From Bacteroidia bacterium (lineage in GTDB: Bacteria; Bacteroidota; Bacteroidia; B-17B0; Aurantibacillaceae), in NCBI GenBank assembly GCA_016787895.1, contig JAEUTN010000016.1, forward strand, positions 1 to 64,000: a DNA stretch of 64,000 nt, given 5' to 3'. Position 1 is the stretch's first letter, and each line of letters opens with the position of its first letter. The notes beneath the pieces were generated by a model. That model was not told the DNA's origin. It saw only the letters and a list, made by a program, of their open reading frames with translations, and searched no databases. The position numbers and the translations under genes are program-made. Positions 23,536 through 34,557 of this stretch are shown piece after piece.

Positions 23536-24280
23536 AAAATACAAGATAGAATACGAACTCGATGATCCCAGAACCACCCTGGCTCACCGTGATATCATCC
23601 TTCAAAAAAAGTTTTTAAAACGTTTGTATGAGGATTGGTACAAAAGCATGTTTGCCGAAATGGGCGAACTGGGCAAAGGCAAGGTACTGGAAATTGGTTC
23701 GGGCGGAGGGTTTTTAAAAGAGCTTTATCCCAACGTGATTACCAGCGATATATTGGCTTTGCCCAATGTGGATCAGGTGTTCAGCGCTGAGGAATTGCCG
23801 TTTAAAGACGGTGAATTAAGCGCCATTTGTATGCTGAACGTGTTTCATCATATCCCCCATCCGCATCATTTTTTAAAAGAAGCCCAACGCACTTTGGTGA
23901 AGGGTGGAAAAGTGGTGATGATAGAACCGGCCAATTCGGCCCTGGGTCGTTTTATTTACAAACGTTTTCACCACGAGCCCTTTGATGAAAAAGGAGCTCG
24001 TGAAATTAAGGCCGGGAATCCGCTTTCGCACAGCAACCAGGCTTTGCCCTATATTTATTTTGAGCGCGATTTGGACCTCTTTAAAAAAGAATACCCTCAA
24101 CTGCGTATTGTTTCGGTGAAGTACCATTCTCCTTTTTCGTATGTGATTAGCGGAGGGGTTTCCCGCTCGGCCATGCTGCCCTACTTTATGTATTCCCTGG
24201 TTAAATTCAAGGAATGGCTGCTCTCTCCATTTTCCAAACAGCTAGGTTTGTTTTGCACCGTGGTGGTGGAGAAGGTGTAA
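23528..24280 (+). CDS. Class I SAM-dependent methyltransferase
   Basis: A 250-residue enzyme with the motif KVLEIGSGGGFLKELYP (about 55-71) and a type-11 core (CMLNVFHHIPHPHHFLKEAQRTLVKGGKVVMIEP). Its start overlaps the FkbM gene by 8 bp. It is probably part of the same glycan-modifying operon. The substrate is unknown. Confidence 0.88.
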   Translation: MFKKYKIEYELDDPRTTLAHRDIILQKKFLKRLYEDWYKSMFAEMGELGKGKVLEIGSGGGFLKELYPNVITSDILALPNVDQVFSAEELPFKDGELSAICMLNVFHHIPHPHHFLKEAQRTLVKGGKVVMIEPANSALGRFIYKRFHHEPFDEKGAREIKAGNPLSHSNQALPYIYFERDLDLFKKEYPQLRIVSVKYHSPFSYVISGGVSRSAMLPYFMYSLVKFKEWLLSPFSKQLGLFCTVVVEKV

Positions 24281-24428
24281 GACCTTCCAAATCATCCCTG
24301 TTTTTACTTCAACTTACAGCATTAAAACTGTCCAAGACTTATTGCAACTGCAAGGAAGCTCTGTGTCGCTTTTGTTACACAGTTATACTTTTCAGGTAAG
24401 TAACTTTATATCATCAATCTAAAACAGC

Positions 24429-26054
24429 ATGAGGTCAATTCAAACTCTAAAAAAGGTAGTGCTTTTACTTACTCTGACAGTTGGGAGTGTATTTTCACAA
24501 ACAGCCCCCTTTCAGATTGCCTTGCAAACCACCACTATTAGCGGTTTAGGCGGCATTCAATCCTTTGCCTGGGGGCAACACAACGGAAAATGGCTTATCG
24601 TAGGAGGCCGATTAGACGGCTTACACAGGCGCCAGCCCTTTGCTGCATTTGACCTGGCCGGGCACAACACACAATTGATAGTGGTGGATCCGGTTTCGCT
24701 GCAAAAATGGTCGGCCCCGCTAAGTTCTCTTCCCACAGGCATGCAGGAACAATTCAGTTCAACCAATATGGCCTTCTATCAAAAAGGAGATTACCTTTAT
24801 CTGATTGGCGGTTACGGTTACAGCAATACGTCTCAGGATCATATCACTTTTCCCAATTTGAGTGCTATCAAAGTTCCCGATGTTATTAATGCAATCGTTA
24901 ATGGCACAGGTTTTTCATCGTATTGCCGGCAATTGTCCGACACCCTGTTTGCAGTAACCGGCGGTGTGTTGAACACCATTAACAACACTTATTACCTTAC
25001 CGGAGGACAGAAATTTACAGGCCGGTACAATCCTATGGGGCCAACACATGGTCCGGGATTCGTTCAGCATTACACCAACGCCATTCGTAAATTCAACATT
25101 AACGACAACGGCATTACCCTATCCGTTTCGCATCTGCCTTCGAGTTACGATCCTGTAAATTTGCACCGGAGGGATTACAATGTGGTGTCGCAAATATTGC
25201 CTACCGGAGAAGAAGGCATTACCGCATTTTCCGGGGTGTTTCAATCCACAGTTGATTTACCGTTTTTAAATTGTGTAAACATTGACAGCACGGGTTATGC
25301 GGTAAACAATGCGTTTGCGCAATACTACAACCACTATCACTGTGCCAGGATTCCGCTCTACAGCACAAATTCGAATGAAATGCACACCTTGTTTTTTGGG
25401 GGCATAGCTCAATATTATGATAGTTCAGGGGTACTGGTTCAAGACAACAATGTTCCCTTTGTGAAAACCATTGCCAGGGTAACGCGTAATGCAAACGGCA
25501 CCATGTCGGAATACAAATTACCAATAGAAATGCCCTCGTTGCTAGGTGCCGGTTCGGAGTTTATACCTTTGGAAAATGTGCCACATTTTAACAATGAAGT
25601 TTTTAAGTTGGATGACTTTACAGCTGACACAACTCTTGTAGGATACATTTATGGAGGCATAAGCAGCTCAGCAGCCAACGTATTTTTCAGCAACACAAGC
25701 ACACCAAGTATAGCCAGTGCTCAGATTTTTAAAGTGTACATTATTAAAAACAGTACCGTAGGCGTTCATGAGCTCAATCCGCAAAGCAGAGGCACTTTGC
25801 ATTTGCAGGTTTCGCCTAATCCAAACCATGGTGAATTCCTGATCAAGTTTAACCTTATCAAAACAGAACCTATTGAGTTAAGTATTTTTGATACCAATGG
25901 AGAACTTCTGGAAAAAACACGTATAGAAAAACCAAGTTTAGGTGAAAATACGCTATACAAAAAAGTTAAAGGATTAGGCCAAGGTGGGGTTTATTTTATC
26001 ACACTTGAAACCCTGTATGAAAAAGCAACTCAAAAAATCATCATTGATCCTTAA
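24429..26054 (+). CDS. Secreted kelch-like beta-propeller with T9SS type-A sorting domain
   Basis: A 541-residue protein: signal peptide (about 1-23, ending VFSQ), a kelch-like repeat region with LIVGGRLDG, LYLIGGYGYSN, YYLTGGQKFTG and GYIYGGISSS, and a C-terminal sorting domain starting VSPNPNHGEFLIKF and ending KKIIIDP-like. It should be exported across the outer membrane by the type IX system. A near-match -7 box (TAACTTTA, 24401-24408) precedes the ATG by 20 bases. The role of the propeller is unknown. Confidence 0.85.
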   Translation: MRSIQTLKKVVLLLTLTVGSVFSQTAPFQIALQTTTISGLGGIQSFAWGQHNGKWLIVGGRLDGLHRRQPFAAFDLAGHNTQLIVVDPVSLQKWSAPLSSLPTGMQEQFSSTNMAFYQKGDYLYLIGGYGYSNTSQDHITFPNLSAIKVPDVINAIVNGTGFSSYCRQLSDTLFAVTGGVLNTINNTYYLTGGQKFTGRYNPMGPTHGPGFVQHYTNAIRKFNINDNGITLSVSHLPSSYDPVNLHRRDYNVVSQILPTGEEGITAFSGVFQSTVDLPFLNCVNIDSTGYAVNNAFAQYYNHYHCARIPLYSTNSNEMHTLFFGGIAQYYDSSGVLVQDNNVPFVKTIARVTRNANGTMSEYKLPIEMPSLLGAGSEFIPLENVPHFNNEVFKLDDFTADTTLVGYIYGGISSSAANVFFSNTSTPSIASAQIFKVYIIKNSTVGVHELNPQSRGTLHLQVSPNPNHGEFLIKFNLIKTEPIELSIFDTNGELLEKTRIEKPSLGENTLYKKVKGLGQGGVYFITLETLYEKATQKIIIDP

Positions 26055-26138
26055 CTGACTCAAAATAAATTGGATTCTAATTACTGTTATTCAAAAACAG
26101 AAATTAAAAAGGCAGGTGATATAAATCATAGAGGATAA

Positions 26139-26153
26139 GGTGATTCAATCACC
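26139..26153. promoter_or_regulatory. Perfect 15-bp palindrome, possible operator
   Basis: GGTGATTCAATCACC is a 7-1-7 inverted repeat, 21 bases upstream of a near-match -7 box (TAACTTTA, 26175-26182) of the DUF6799 gene. A dimeric repressor or activator could bind here. Confidence 0.4.
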
Positions 26154-26222
26154 ATCAATTCGTTGATACAGTGCTAACTTTATTATAAAACATATAAACA
26201 CTAACCATTAAACCCAATAACC

Positions 26223-26687
26223 ATGAAAAAATCAATGCTTCTTACAACTGCCTTAATACTAAGTGTAGTTTCTATTAACGCTCAAGACAAAGTGCAAGAG
26301 CAAAAAAAAGATCAGGTTCAAGAACAAAAACAGGAACAACTTCAGGAGCATCTTATGTTGAAGGACGGTAAAATGTACAGAATCAGAAACCAGGAACAAA
26401 TTGAATTAAAGGAACAGGTTCAATTGCAAAATGGTACCACTGTCAATCCTGACGGGACCTACATGGCAAAAGACAAAAAACAAAAACAATTGAAAAACGG
26501 AGAATGTATCGACATGGATGGCAACATGTACAAATCTCAGGAACAAATGAAACAACAAAAAGCTCAAGGCAACCAGGGAAAATCCAAAGAAAAAGGTGGC
26601 GATAAAGATAAAGGAAAAGGCGGCGATAAAGGCGGCAAAGGCGGTGATGGCGGAGGAAAAGGCGGAAATGGTGGTGGAAAAAATTAA
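26223..26687 (+). CDS. Secreted low-complexity protein with DUF6799-like repeats
   Basis: A 154-residue protein: signal peptide (about 1-20, ending INAQ), a Gln/Glu/Lys-rich stretch (21-45), then two copies of a short module (LMLKDGKMYRIRNQEQ and LKNGECIDMDGNMYKSQEQM) typical of DUF6799. It ends in a Gly/Lys/Asp tail made of GGDKGGKGG-like repeats. It is probably periplasmic or surface-attached. The Gly-Lys tail resembles a stretch in the next gene's product. Function is unknown. Confidence 0.75.
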   Translation: MKKSMLLTTALILSVVSINAQDKVQEQKKDQVQEQKQEQLQEHLMLKDGKMYRIRNQEQIELKEQVQLQNGTTVNPDGTYMAKDKKQKQLKNGECIDMDGNMYKSQEQMKQQKAQGNQGKSKEKGGDKDKGKGGDKGGKGGDGGGKGGNGGGKN

Positions 26688-26705
26688 GCCCATTGAATAA
26701 GCCAG

Positions 26706-26745
26706 AGGCGACCAGGTATAATACCGGTCGCCTTTGTTTTTTTTT
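26706..26745 (+). terminator. Long-stem intrinsic terminator
   Basis: AGGCGACC (26706-26713) pairs with GGTCGCCT (26726-26733), and inside them GGTAT pairs with ATACC (26715-26725). A run of nine T ends at 26745. It follows the DUF6799 gene and ends only ten bases before the next ATG. Confidence 0.85.
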
Positions 26746-26755
26746 AACCCGGGAA

Positions 26756-27637
26756 ATGAATACAAAGGAGACCGTGAAACATTTTTACTTTGCGTTTTTC
26801 ATTTTTGGAATTGGCCTTGCCTTGTCTGCGCAAACGTTCAAAAACACTATTAAAGATTCTACTTCCGGCGAGAAATCGGAATTCAGAATCGGCATTCGGT
26901 ACACCAGCGATTATTTATTTATGGGGCGCTCCGATTCCCTTCCTGCTCCTTATTTGTCTCCTAGTATTGCCTACATTCATAAATCAGGATTCTTCGTGAA
27001 CACCTCTTTATCCTACCTTACCCTGAAGGAACAAGCCCGAATTGACATGTTTAAAGTAAGCGCCGGGTACGATTTCTACAAAAACAATTTTGAGTCCGGG
27101 TTATCGCTCACTCAATTTGTTTTTAGCGAAGAAAGTTTTGCGATTCAATCCGAAATGTCGACTTACCTGTATGCCTATGCTGGATATGATTTTAATTTTA
27201 TAATGTTCAACATTGATGGAAGTTTTGGGTTTAGTGAAAAAACGGATGTGTTTTTAGGCGCAGAAATCAACCACACGTTTTATGGCTTAAATAATAAATT
27301 ACGCATTACTCCCGCTGTTTATTTAAATGCCGGCACACAAAATTACTATTCAGAGTATTACACCAACAGAAGCAGTCAATCGGGCTCAGGCAAAGGAAAG
27401 GGTGGCCAAAACTCACCCAGCACCGGTACTCAAACGATTGAAACGCAAAAATTTCAGGTGTTGGATTACGAAGCCGACATTCAGGTGATTTATAAATTAA
27501 ACAAAATTAAATTCTACGCTTCTGCCACCTGGGCTATTCCTGTTAATCCCTCCACGATCAGCACTGCAACCGGAACCGTCACCGAGGAATTACAACCCGG
27601 ATTTTATTGGTCAACCGGAATACGGTTCACTCTGTAA
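26756..27637 (+). CDS. Predicted outer membrane barrel protein, function unknown
   Basis: About 293 residues: signal peptide (hydrophobic about 10-24, ending SAQ) then alternating beta strands (GIRYTSDYLFMGR, VSAGYDFYKNNF, VQVIYKLNK-like) as in outer membrane barrels. A loop contains SGKGKGGQNSPSTG, reminiscent of the Gly-Lys tail of the upstream protein. I chose ATG 26756, because the frame's upstream start at 26693 lies across the terminator hairpin. No specific family is recognised. Confidence 0.7.
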   Translation: MNTKETVKHFYFAFFIFGIGLALSAQTFKNTIKDSTSGEKSEFRIGIRYTSDYLFMGRSDSLPAPYLSPSIAYIHKSGFFVNTSLSYLTLKEQARIDMFKVSAGYDFYKNNFESGLSLTQFVFSEESFAIQSEMSTYLYAYAGYDFNFIMFNIDGSFGFSEKTDVFLGAEINHTFYGLNNKLRITPAVYLNAGTQNYYSEYYTNRSSQSGSGKGKGGQNSPSTGTQTIETQKFQVLDYEADIQVIYKLNKIKFYASATWAIPVNPSTISTATGTVTEELQPGFYWSTGIRFTL

Positions 27638-27730
27638 CACGTAACATCCGTTTCCTTTAGTCTATTTTTATCAGACTACCATACAAACCGCATAAGCCTT
27701 TAAATGCAACTCTCTCTTTTCAAAATTAAA

Positions 27731-27761
27731 AGGGCCCGGATGTGCTTAACAACCAGGCCCT
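27731..27761 (-). terminator. Probable terminator of katG
   Basis: AGGGCC and GGCCCT arms (27731-27736, 27756-27761), extended by CGG/CCA with one wobble, are followed on the minus strand by TTTAATTTTG. It lies 31 bases past the katG stop. Confidence 0.6.
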
Positions 27762-27791
27762 CTCTGAATGATTGAAAATACTAATAAGGGA

Positions 27792-30116
<2,325 letters not shown>

Positions 30117-30144
30117 TCAGGGCTATAAACATAAAATTAATACT

Positions 30145-30152
30145 TAAGTTTG
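30145..30152 (+). promoter_or_regulatory. Bacteroidota -7 promoter box (TAAGTTTG) of oxyR
   Basis: Exact TAnnTTTG match, 43 bases before the oxyR ATG. A near-match box for katG (TATGTTTA, minus strand, 30126-30133) lies 11 bases away, so the divergent promoters nearly touch. Confidence 0.5.
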
Positions 30153-30171
30153 TTTTATAATAACGATATTT

Positions 30172-30187
30172 TCAATACTAATATTGA
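30172..30187. promoter_or_regulatory. Inverted repeat in the katG-oxyR intergenic region
   Basis: TCAATA-CTAA-TATTGA is a perfect 6-bp inverted repeat with a 4-base spacer. It lies downstream of the predicted oxyR -7 box and upstream of katG. It is a candidate OxyR site, although it does not match the E. coli spacing of ATAG/CTAT units. Confidence 0.4.
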
Positions 30188-30195
30188 TACTATAG

Positions 30196-31131
30196 ATGAA
30201 CATACAGCAATTTCAATACATACTTGCTTTGGCCGAGAACCGACACTTCGAATTGGCGGCGAGTAAGTGTTTTGTGACCCAATCGACCCTTAGTACAATG
30301 ATTTCGAGGTTTGAAGAGGAGGTAGGTATACGCGTTTTCGATAGAAAAAGAAAACCGGTTGAGTTAACACAAGAAGGCTTGATTATTGTTGAGCATTTAA
30401 AACGCATTGTGAATGACCTTGAGCAGTTGAAGGAAATCAGCAGAGAAATGAAAGGTGAGATAAAAGGAAATCTCAGCATTTCGGTTATACCAACCGTTGC
30501 GCCCTATCTTTTACCCTTGTTTTTACAAAGCTTTGCCGACAAGTTTCCTGATTTGCACATACGGGTGAACGAACAAAGCACAGAAGAAATTATCAGACAA
30601 CTAAAAGCGCGTGAGCTGGACATTGGCATACTTTCTATCCCATTGATGGATAAGGACATTCTTGAGGTACATTTATACGATGAGCCCTTTGTTTTTTTTG
30701 ATGCAGGAAAAACCGGAACCGGCGCTGTTTCCCTTCAAAACATCAACAGCAGCAAACTGTGCCTGATGGAAGAAGGACATTGCATGCGAACACAGGTCAT
30801 GAATTTGTGTGAATTAAATAAAAAGTTGGTGCACAATCAATTAAATTTTGAATTTCAGGCAGGTTCTATCGACAGTTTGCTCCGTTTTGTAAGGGCCAAT
30901 CAGGGCACTACACTGCTTCCCTACCTCTCCACCCTTGACCTTTCTGAAAAAGAAAAAAAACACTCCCGAAAATTTTCCTCTCCTGTGCCTTACCGAAGTC
31001 TTGGTTTGGCGGTGCACAGGCATTTCGTGAAAAAAAAGATACTCAAGTTACTTCATAAGCACATACAGGAAAAAACGGCCATGGTGTTGCCACAGAAAAA
31101 AATCTCGGGGGATAGGTTGGCTCCGGTTTAG
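30196..31131 (+). CDS. oxyR: OxyR-type LysR family peroxide sensor
   Basis: A 311-residue LysR regulator. The N-terminal helix-turn-helix covers about 1-60 (ALAENRHFELAASKCFVTQSTLS). The redox pair is present: Cys196 in EEGHCMRTQ and Cys205 in MNLCEL, nine residues apart as in E. coli OxyR (199 and 208). It should oxidise with peroxide and activate katG, its divergent neighbour. Confidence 0.95.
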   Translation: MNIQQFQYILALAENRHFELAASKCFVTQSTLSTMISRFEEEVGIRVFDRKRKPVELTQEGLIIVEHLKRIVNDLEQLKEISREMKGEIKGNLSISVIPTVAPYLLPLFLQSFADKFPDLHIRVNEQSTEEIIRQLKARELDIGILSIPLMDKDILEVHLYDEPFVFFDAGKTGTGAVSLQNINSSKLCLMEEGHCMRTQVMNLCELNKKLVHNQLNFEFQAGSIDSLLRFVRANQGTTLLPYLSTLDLSEKEKKHSRKFSSPVPYRSLGLAVHRHFVKKKILKLLHKHIQEKTAMVLPQKKISGDRLAPV

Positions 31132-31203
31132 GTGATTGAATATTTATACTTACACAACATCGGTCTTTTTGAATGGCTTTTAGTTAAAATCGGCTCAATT
31201 CAA

Positions 31204-31211
31204 TACATTTG
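31204..31211 (+). promoter_or_regulatory. Bacteroidota -7 promoter box (TACATTTG)
   Basis: Exact TAnnTTTG match, 11 bases before the TTG start at 31223. Confidence 0.5.
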
Positions 31212-31222
31212 CAGCTTACATT

Positions 31223-32644
31223 TTGGAAACCTCTAAACAAGACTATTTTAACGGCATTGCCGCTAAACGCAAACAACGGGTCCTCAGTGCTTATTACTGG
31301 GATGAAATCAGCGATTACCTGAACTATTTCTCTCATCAGGACACTTCTGTACTGGAAGTGGGTTGTGGCAACGGGGACCTGCTGGCCAAAATTCAGGGCT
31401 CAAAAAAAACAGGCATCGATTACAGCGAAAATTACATCGCCTGGGCCAGGGAAAAACATGCCGATCAGGGCATTGAATTTCTTCAAATGGATGCCAACAA
31501 CATTCAGCTCGAACACAAATACGATCTCATAATCATTTCCAACCTTATTGGTTTTGTAGATGACATTCAACACGTGTTTGAAGAACTCAAAAAATGCTGT
31601 CACCCCAACACCAAGGTGATAGTTCAGTATTACAATTCCATTTGGGAGCCCCTCATTAAACTGAGTGAAACCCTGGGTTTAAAACAAAAAACCCCAACTC
31701 AAAACTGGCTCAGCACCCGCGACATCAATAACCTGTTGTACGTGTCGGGTTTTGATGTGTACCGCAACAACAAACGCCTCATTTTTCCATTTTACGTTCC
31801 CATCCTGTCTTCGGTGCTCAATAAGTACCTGGCCAAGTTTCCAATTTTCCGTTTTTTTAGTTTCAACATCTACAGCTTTGCCAAACCTTTGTCGGAGGAT
31901 AAGCCGGAGGACTATGCAAACAAATACTCTACCACAGTTGTTATTCCGGCCCGTAACGAAAGCGGCAACATTGAAAATGCGATTTTGCGTTTACCCAAAT
32001 TCGGAAAACACATTGAAATTATTTTTGTAGAAGGCAACAGCACCGACGATACCTGGGAAAAAATTCAGGAGATACAGAAAAAATACGCGGCCACACACGA
32101 CATTAAAATTGCTCAACAAAAAGGCAAAGGCAAGGCCGATGCAGTAAGAGAAGGATACAAAATCGCCAGCGGTGATATTTTGATGATTTTGGACGCGGAC
32201 CTCACCGTGCCGCCTGAAGACCTGCCGAAATTTTACAATGCCATCGCCGGAGGCAAAGGCGATTTTATCAATGGCACGCGCCTGGTTTACCCTATGGACA
32301 AAGAAGCCATGCGCTTTTTAAATTACCTGGGCAATCATTTTTTCAGCTGGGCGTTCACCTGGTTGCTTGAACAACGTTTTAAGGACACGCTTTGCGGAAC
32401 TAAAGTGATGTTCAGAACGGATTACATTAAGCTCACGAAAAACCGGACTTACTTTGGGGATTTTGATCCCTTCGGTGATTTCGATTTATTGTTTGGTGCA
32501 CACAAACTGAATCTCAAAATTGTGGAAGTGCCCATCCGTTACCGCGAAAGAACCTATGGCAGCACCAATATTTCCCGCTTCAAGCACGGTTTGATTTTAT
32601 TGCGCATGTGCGCGTTCGCCAGCAGGAAGTGTAAGTTTATTTAG
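31223..32644 (+). CDS. Fused methyltransferase and family 2 glycosyltransferase
   Basis: A 473-residue two-domain protein. Residues about 1-200 are a SAM methyltransferase (SVLEVGCGNGDLLAKI). Residues about 230-473 are a GT-A glycosyltransferase of the polyprenyl-phosphate sugar type (TTVVIPARNESGNIENAI, EGNSTDDTW, DILMILDADLTVPPED). It may make a lipid-linked sugar used by the GT39-like enzyme at 21061, but that is inference. The start is TTG at 31223, 11 bases after a perfect -7 box; there is no Met between it and the SAM site. Confidence 0.88.
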   Translation: METSKQDYFNGIAAKRKQRVLSAYYWDEISDYLNYFSHQDTSVLEVGCGNGDLLAKIQGSKKTGIDYSENYIAWAREKHADQGIEFLQMDANNIQLEHKYDLIIISNLIGFVDDIQHVFEELKKCCHPNTKVIVQYYNSIWEPLIKLSETLGLKQKTPTQNWLSTRDINNLLYVSGFDVYRNNKRLIFPFYVPILSSVLNKYLAKFPIFRFFSFNIYSFAKPLSEDKPEDYANKYSTTVVIPARNESGNIENAILRLPKFGKHIEIIFVEGNSTDDTWEKIQEIQKKYAATHDIKIAQQKGKGKADAVREGYKIASGDILMILDADLTVPPEDLPKFYNAIAGGKGDFINGTRLVYPMDKEAMRFLNYLGNHFFSWAFTWLLEQRFKDTLCGTKVMFRTDYIKLTKNRTYFGDFDPFGDFDLLFGAHKLNLKIVEVPIRYRERTYGSTNISRFKHGLILLRMCAFASRKCKFI

Positions 32645-32654
32645 TAGCAAAAGT

Positions 32655-33965
32655 TTACTGATTCACCTCAGCAGGAGTTCTGCTTTTTTTAAGTAGAAAA
32701 TAAAACACCAGTCCCATCAGCACGGTGCCCAATCCCAGCAAAGATTCCAATGGGTGGCTGATGAGGATGTGAACCAACACCCAAAGCATGACGGTAGAAA
32801 AAATCAAGGCCGGTAAGGGAAACAAAGGGCTTCGATAGGCGCCGGGAATGGGCTTGTGTTTTTTTCTCAGAATAAAAATCCCTAATACGGTTAATAAAGT
32901 AAACAGGTTCAAGGTAAAGCTCACGTAGGTAATCAGGGATTCAAACGAGGATGTGAACACCATACCCAGAGCGATAAACGATTGTAATAATACGGCCACG
33001 TAAGGCACGCCCCTGGCATTGGTGATGGCTAAAAACTGCAGGCCTTTGATGTGTTGACCCATGCTTTGCATAACACGCGGTCCGGCAAGCACCATAGCGC
33101 TTACGGTAGACACAAGTAAAACGGCAATGAGCAAACTCACTTTAGCGCCAAGGGCTGCGCCAAAAAGTTTAGAAGCACTTAAATAACCTACTTCCACTAC
33201 CCCTTTTAATTCATTCAAAGGCACGGTGTACAGAAATACAAAATTCAACAGGGTGTACAATACAGCAACCGTTAATGTGCCGTAGATCAGAGCCCTGGGC
33301 AAATTTTTGTTGCTGTTTTTGATCTCACCCGCGATATATGCAGCAGCGTTCCATCCACTGTAAGCGTAAGTCACAAAAATCAATGACACGGCAAAGGCCG
33401 GAGAAAACACTTCCTGATGGAGTGTGCCCGGAGAAAAAAACACCAGTTCATGTTCCGGTTGATAAAAAAGGGCGCTGAATACAAACACCACTATACAGAT
33501 CAACTTCACATAGGTAAACACTCTTTGAAAACTACTGCCGGCTTTCATGTTAATGGCATGAAAAACAGTAATCACCAGAATGACCACGGCACTGAGCGCG
33601 AGGGGATGTTCAAAAACATAGGCTTTGCAAAAATAATCCGACATGGCCACTGAAGCCGCCGCAATGGGCGCTGCGAATCCCACGGTAACACTTACCCAGC
33701 CACTCATGAAGCCTACGGCCGGATGATAAAGTTTACTGAGGTAATTGTATTCTCCCCCGTTTTCAGGAAAGGCGGAACCAATTTCGGCATAACAAAAAGC
33801 GCCGCAAATCGCCAATAGTCCACCCAGTAACCACAACAACAATATGGAAAAACCGGATTGCAGCCCTAACACCTGAAAACCAAGACTGGTGAATACACCC
33901 GTACCAATCATGTTGGCTATCACTACTGAGATGGCAGTGCTTAAACCTATTTTATGTGTTTGCAC
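32655..33965 (-). CDS. APC family amino acid permease
   Basis: A 436-residue inner membrane transporter with about 12 membrane helices. The first helix has the broken motif VIANMIGTGVFTSLGF, which binds the substrate backbone in this superfamily. SAFPENGGEYNYLSKLYHP follows the second helix. The start is a GTG at 33965. It is convergent with the fused glycosyltransferase gene. Substrate is unknown, most likely a neutral or cationic amino acid. Confidence 0.9.
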   Translation of the reverse strand: MQTHKIGLSTAISVVIANMIGTGVFTSLGFQVLGLQSGFSILLLWLLGGLLAICGAFCYAEIGSAFPENGGEYNYLSKLYHPAVGFMSGWVSVTVGFAAPIAAASVAMSDYFCKAYVFEHPLALSAVVILVITVFHAINMKAGSSFQRVFTYVKLICIVVFVFSALFYQPEHELVFFSPGTLHQEVFSPAFAVSLIFVTYAYSGWNAAAYIAGEIKNSNKNLPRALIYGTLTVAVLYTLLNFVFLYTVPLNELKGVVEVGYLSASKLFGAALGAKVSLLIAVLLVSTVSAMVLAGPRVMQSMGQHIKGLQFLAITNARGVPYVAVLLQSFIALGMVFTSSFESLITYVSFTLNLFTLLTVLGIFILRKKHKPIPGAYRSPLFPLPALIFSTVMLWVLVHILISHPLESLLGLGTVLMGLVFYFLLKKSRTPAEVNQ

Positions 33966-34302
33966 CCGAAACGTTCGAAATAAATACGGGTCAATAATAC
34001 AGATAAATACGCTGTGTACAGAACGGTTTTAATTGCAGGGGCTCTTAAAACAACACATTAACAGCAGAGAACCAAAAGAAAGTTTGTGCTGCACCAGCCC
34101 TATTTAACAGCTTTTTTCCTGAAAAAATCAAGTATTCGACCAAGGGCTTTTTACCGTTGTCCGGAACCATTTTCTACTGAACCAAAGCCTGTTTTTCTTC
34201 GCCGAAAACCATGCAGGTTCCATATTGTATCTTTTATGCCAATCCAATCCGGGGATTTGCCTTAAGATCTTCAGGATGGTTTTAATTTTTGCGGTCCATT
34301 TT

Positions 34303-34360
34303 AGGTCCTGTTTCGGTTGAAAATTCAAACACCTTCTGAAACATCAGTAAAACAGGACCT
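34303..34360. repeat. Perfect 11-bp inverted repeat in a gene-free stretch
   Basis: AGGTCCTGTTT (34303-34313) and AAACAGGACCT (34350-34360) flank 36 bases that contain a nested TTGAA-AA-TTCAA hairpin. It lies in the 590-base gap between the permease and the adhesin gene. I see no supported ORF there; the rest is plain AT-rich sequence. Confidence 0.5.
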
Positions 34361-34557
34361 TTCAAGCAGGGTTCCAATCTTTTGTGTTGTAAACCGGCAT
34401 GCAGCCTTTAAGGATTTAACAGGTCGCAGGCAGCCGAAATTCTTTTGAAAATGTCTATTTTTAGGCAACAATTGACTGCACTATTAATTCTTTAGTTTTA
34501 TCTTTATCAGAACCTAAAACGGAATGAATCGTAAAATTGATCGGTTATAGATTGAGT

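Noticed and set aside
26715..26725. TATAAT within the hairpin as a sigma-70 -10 box
   Set aside because: It is part of the terminator stem, and Bacteroidota primary sigma factors use TAnnTTTG instead.
30165..30195. Exact E. coli-type OxyR operator (ATAG/CTAT units)
   Set aside because: I could not align the region to the full spacing; only the TCAATA/TATTGA repeat is solid.
34128..34328. A 66-codon frame on the minus strand in the gap before the adhesin
   Set aside because: No protein-like composition, signal or promoter; the gap is better read as noncoding.
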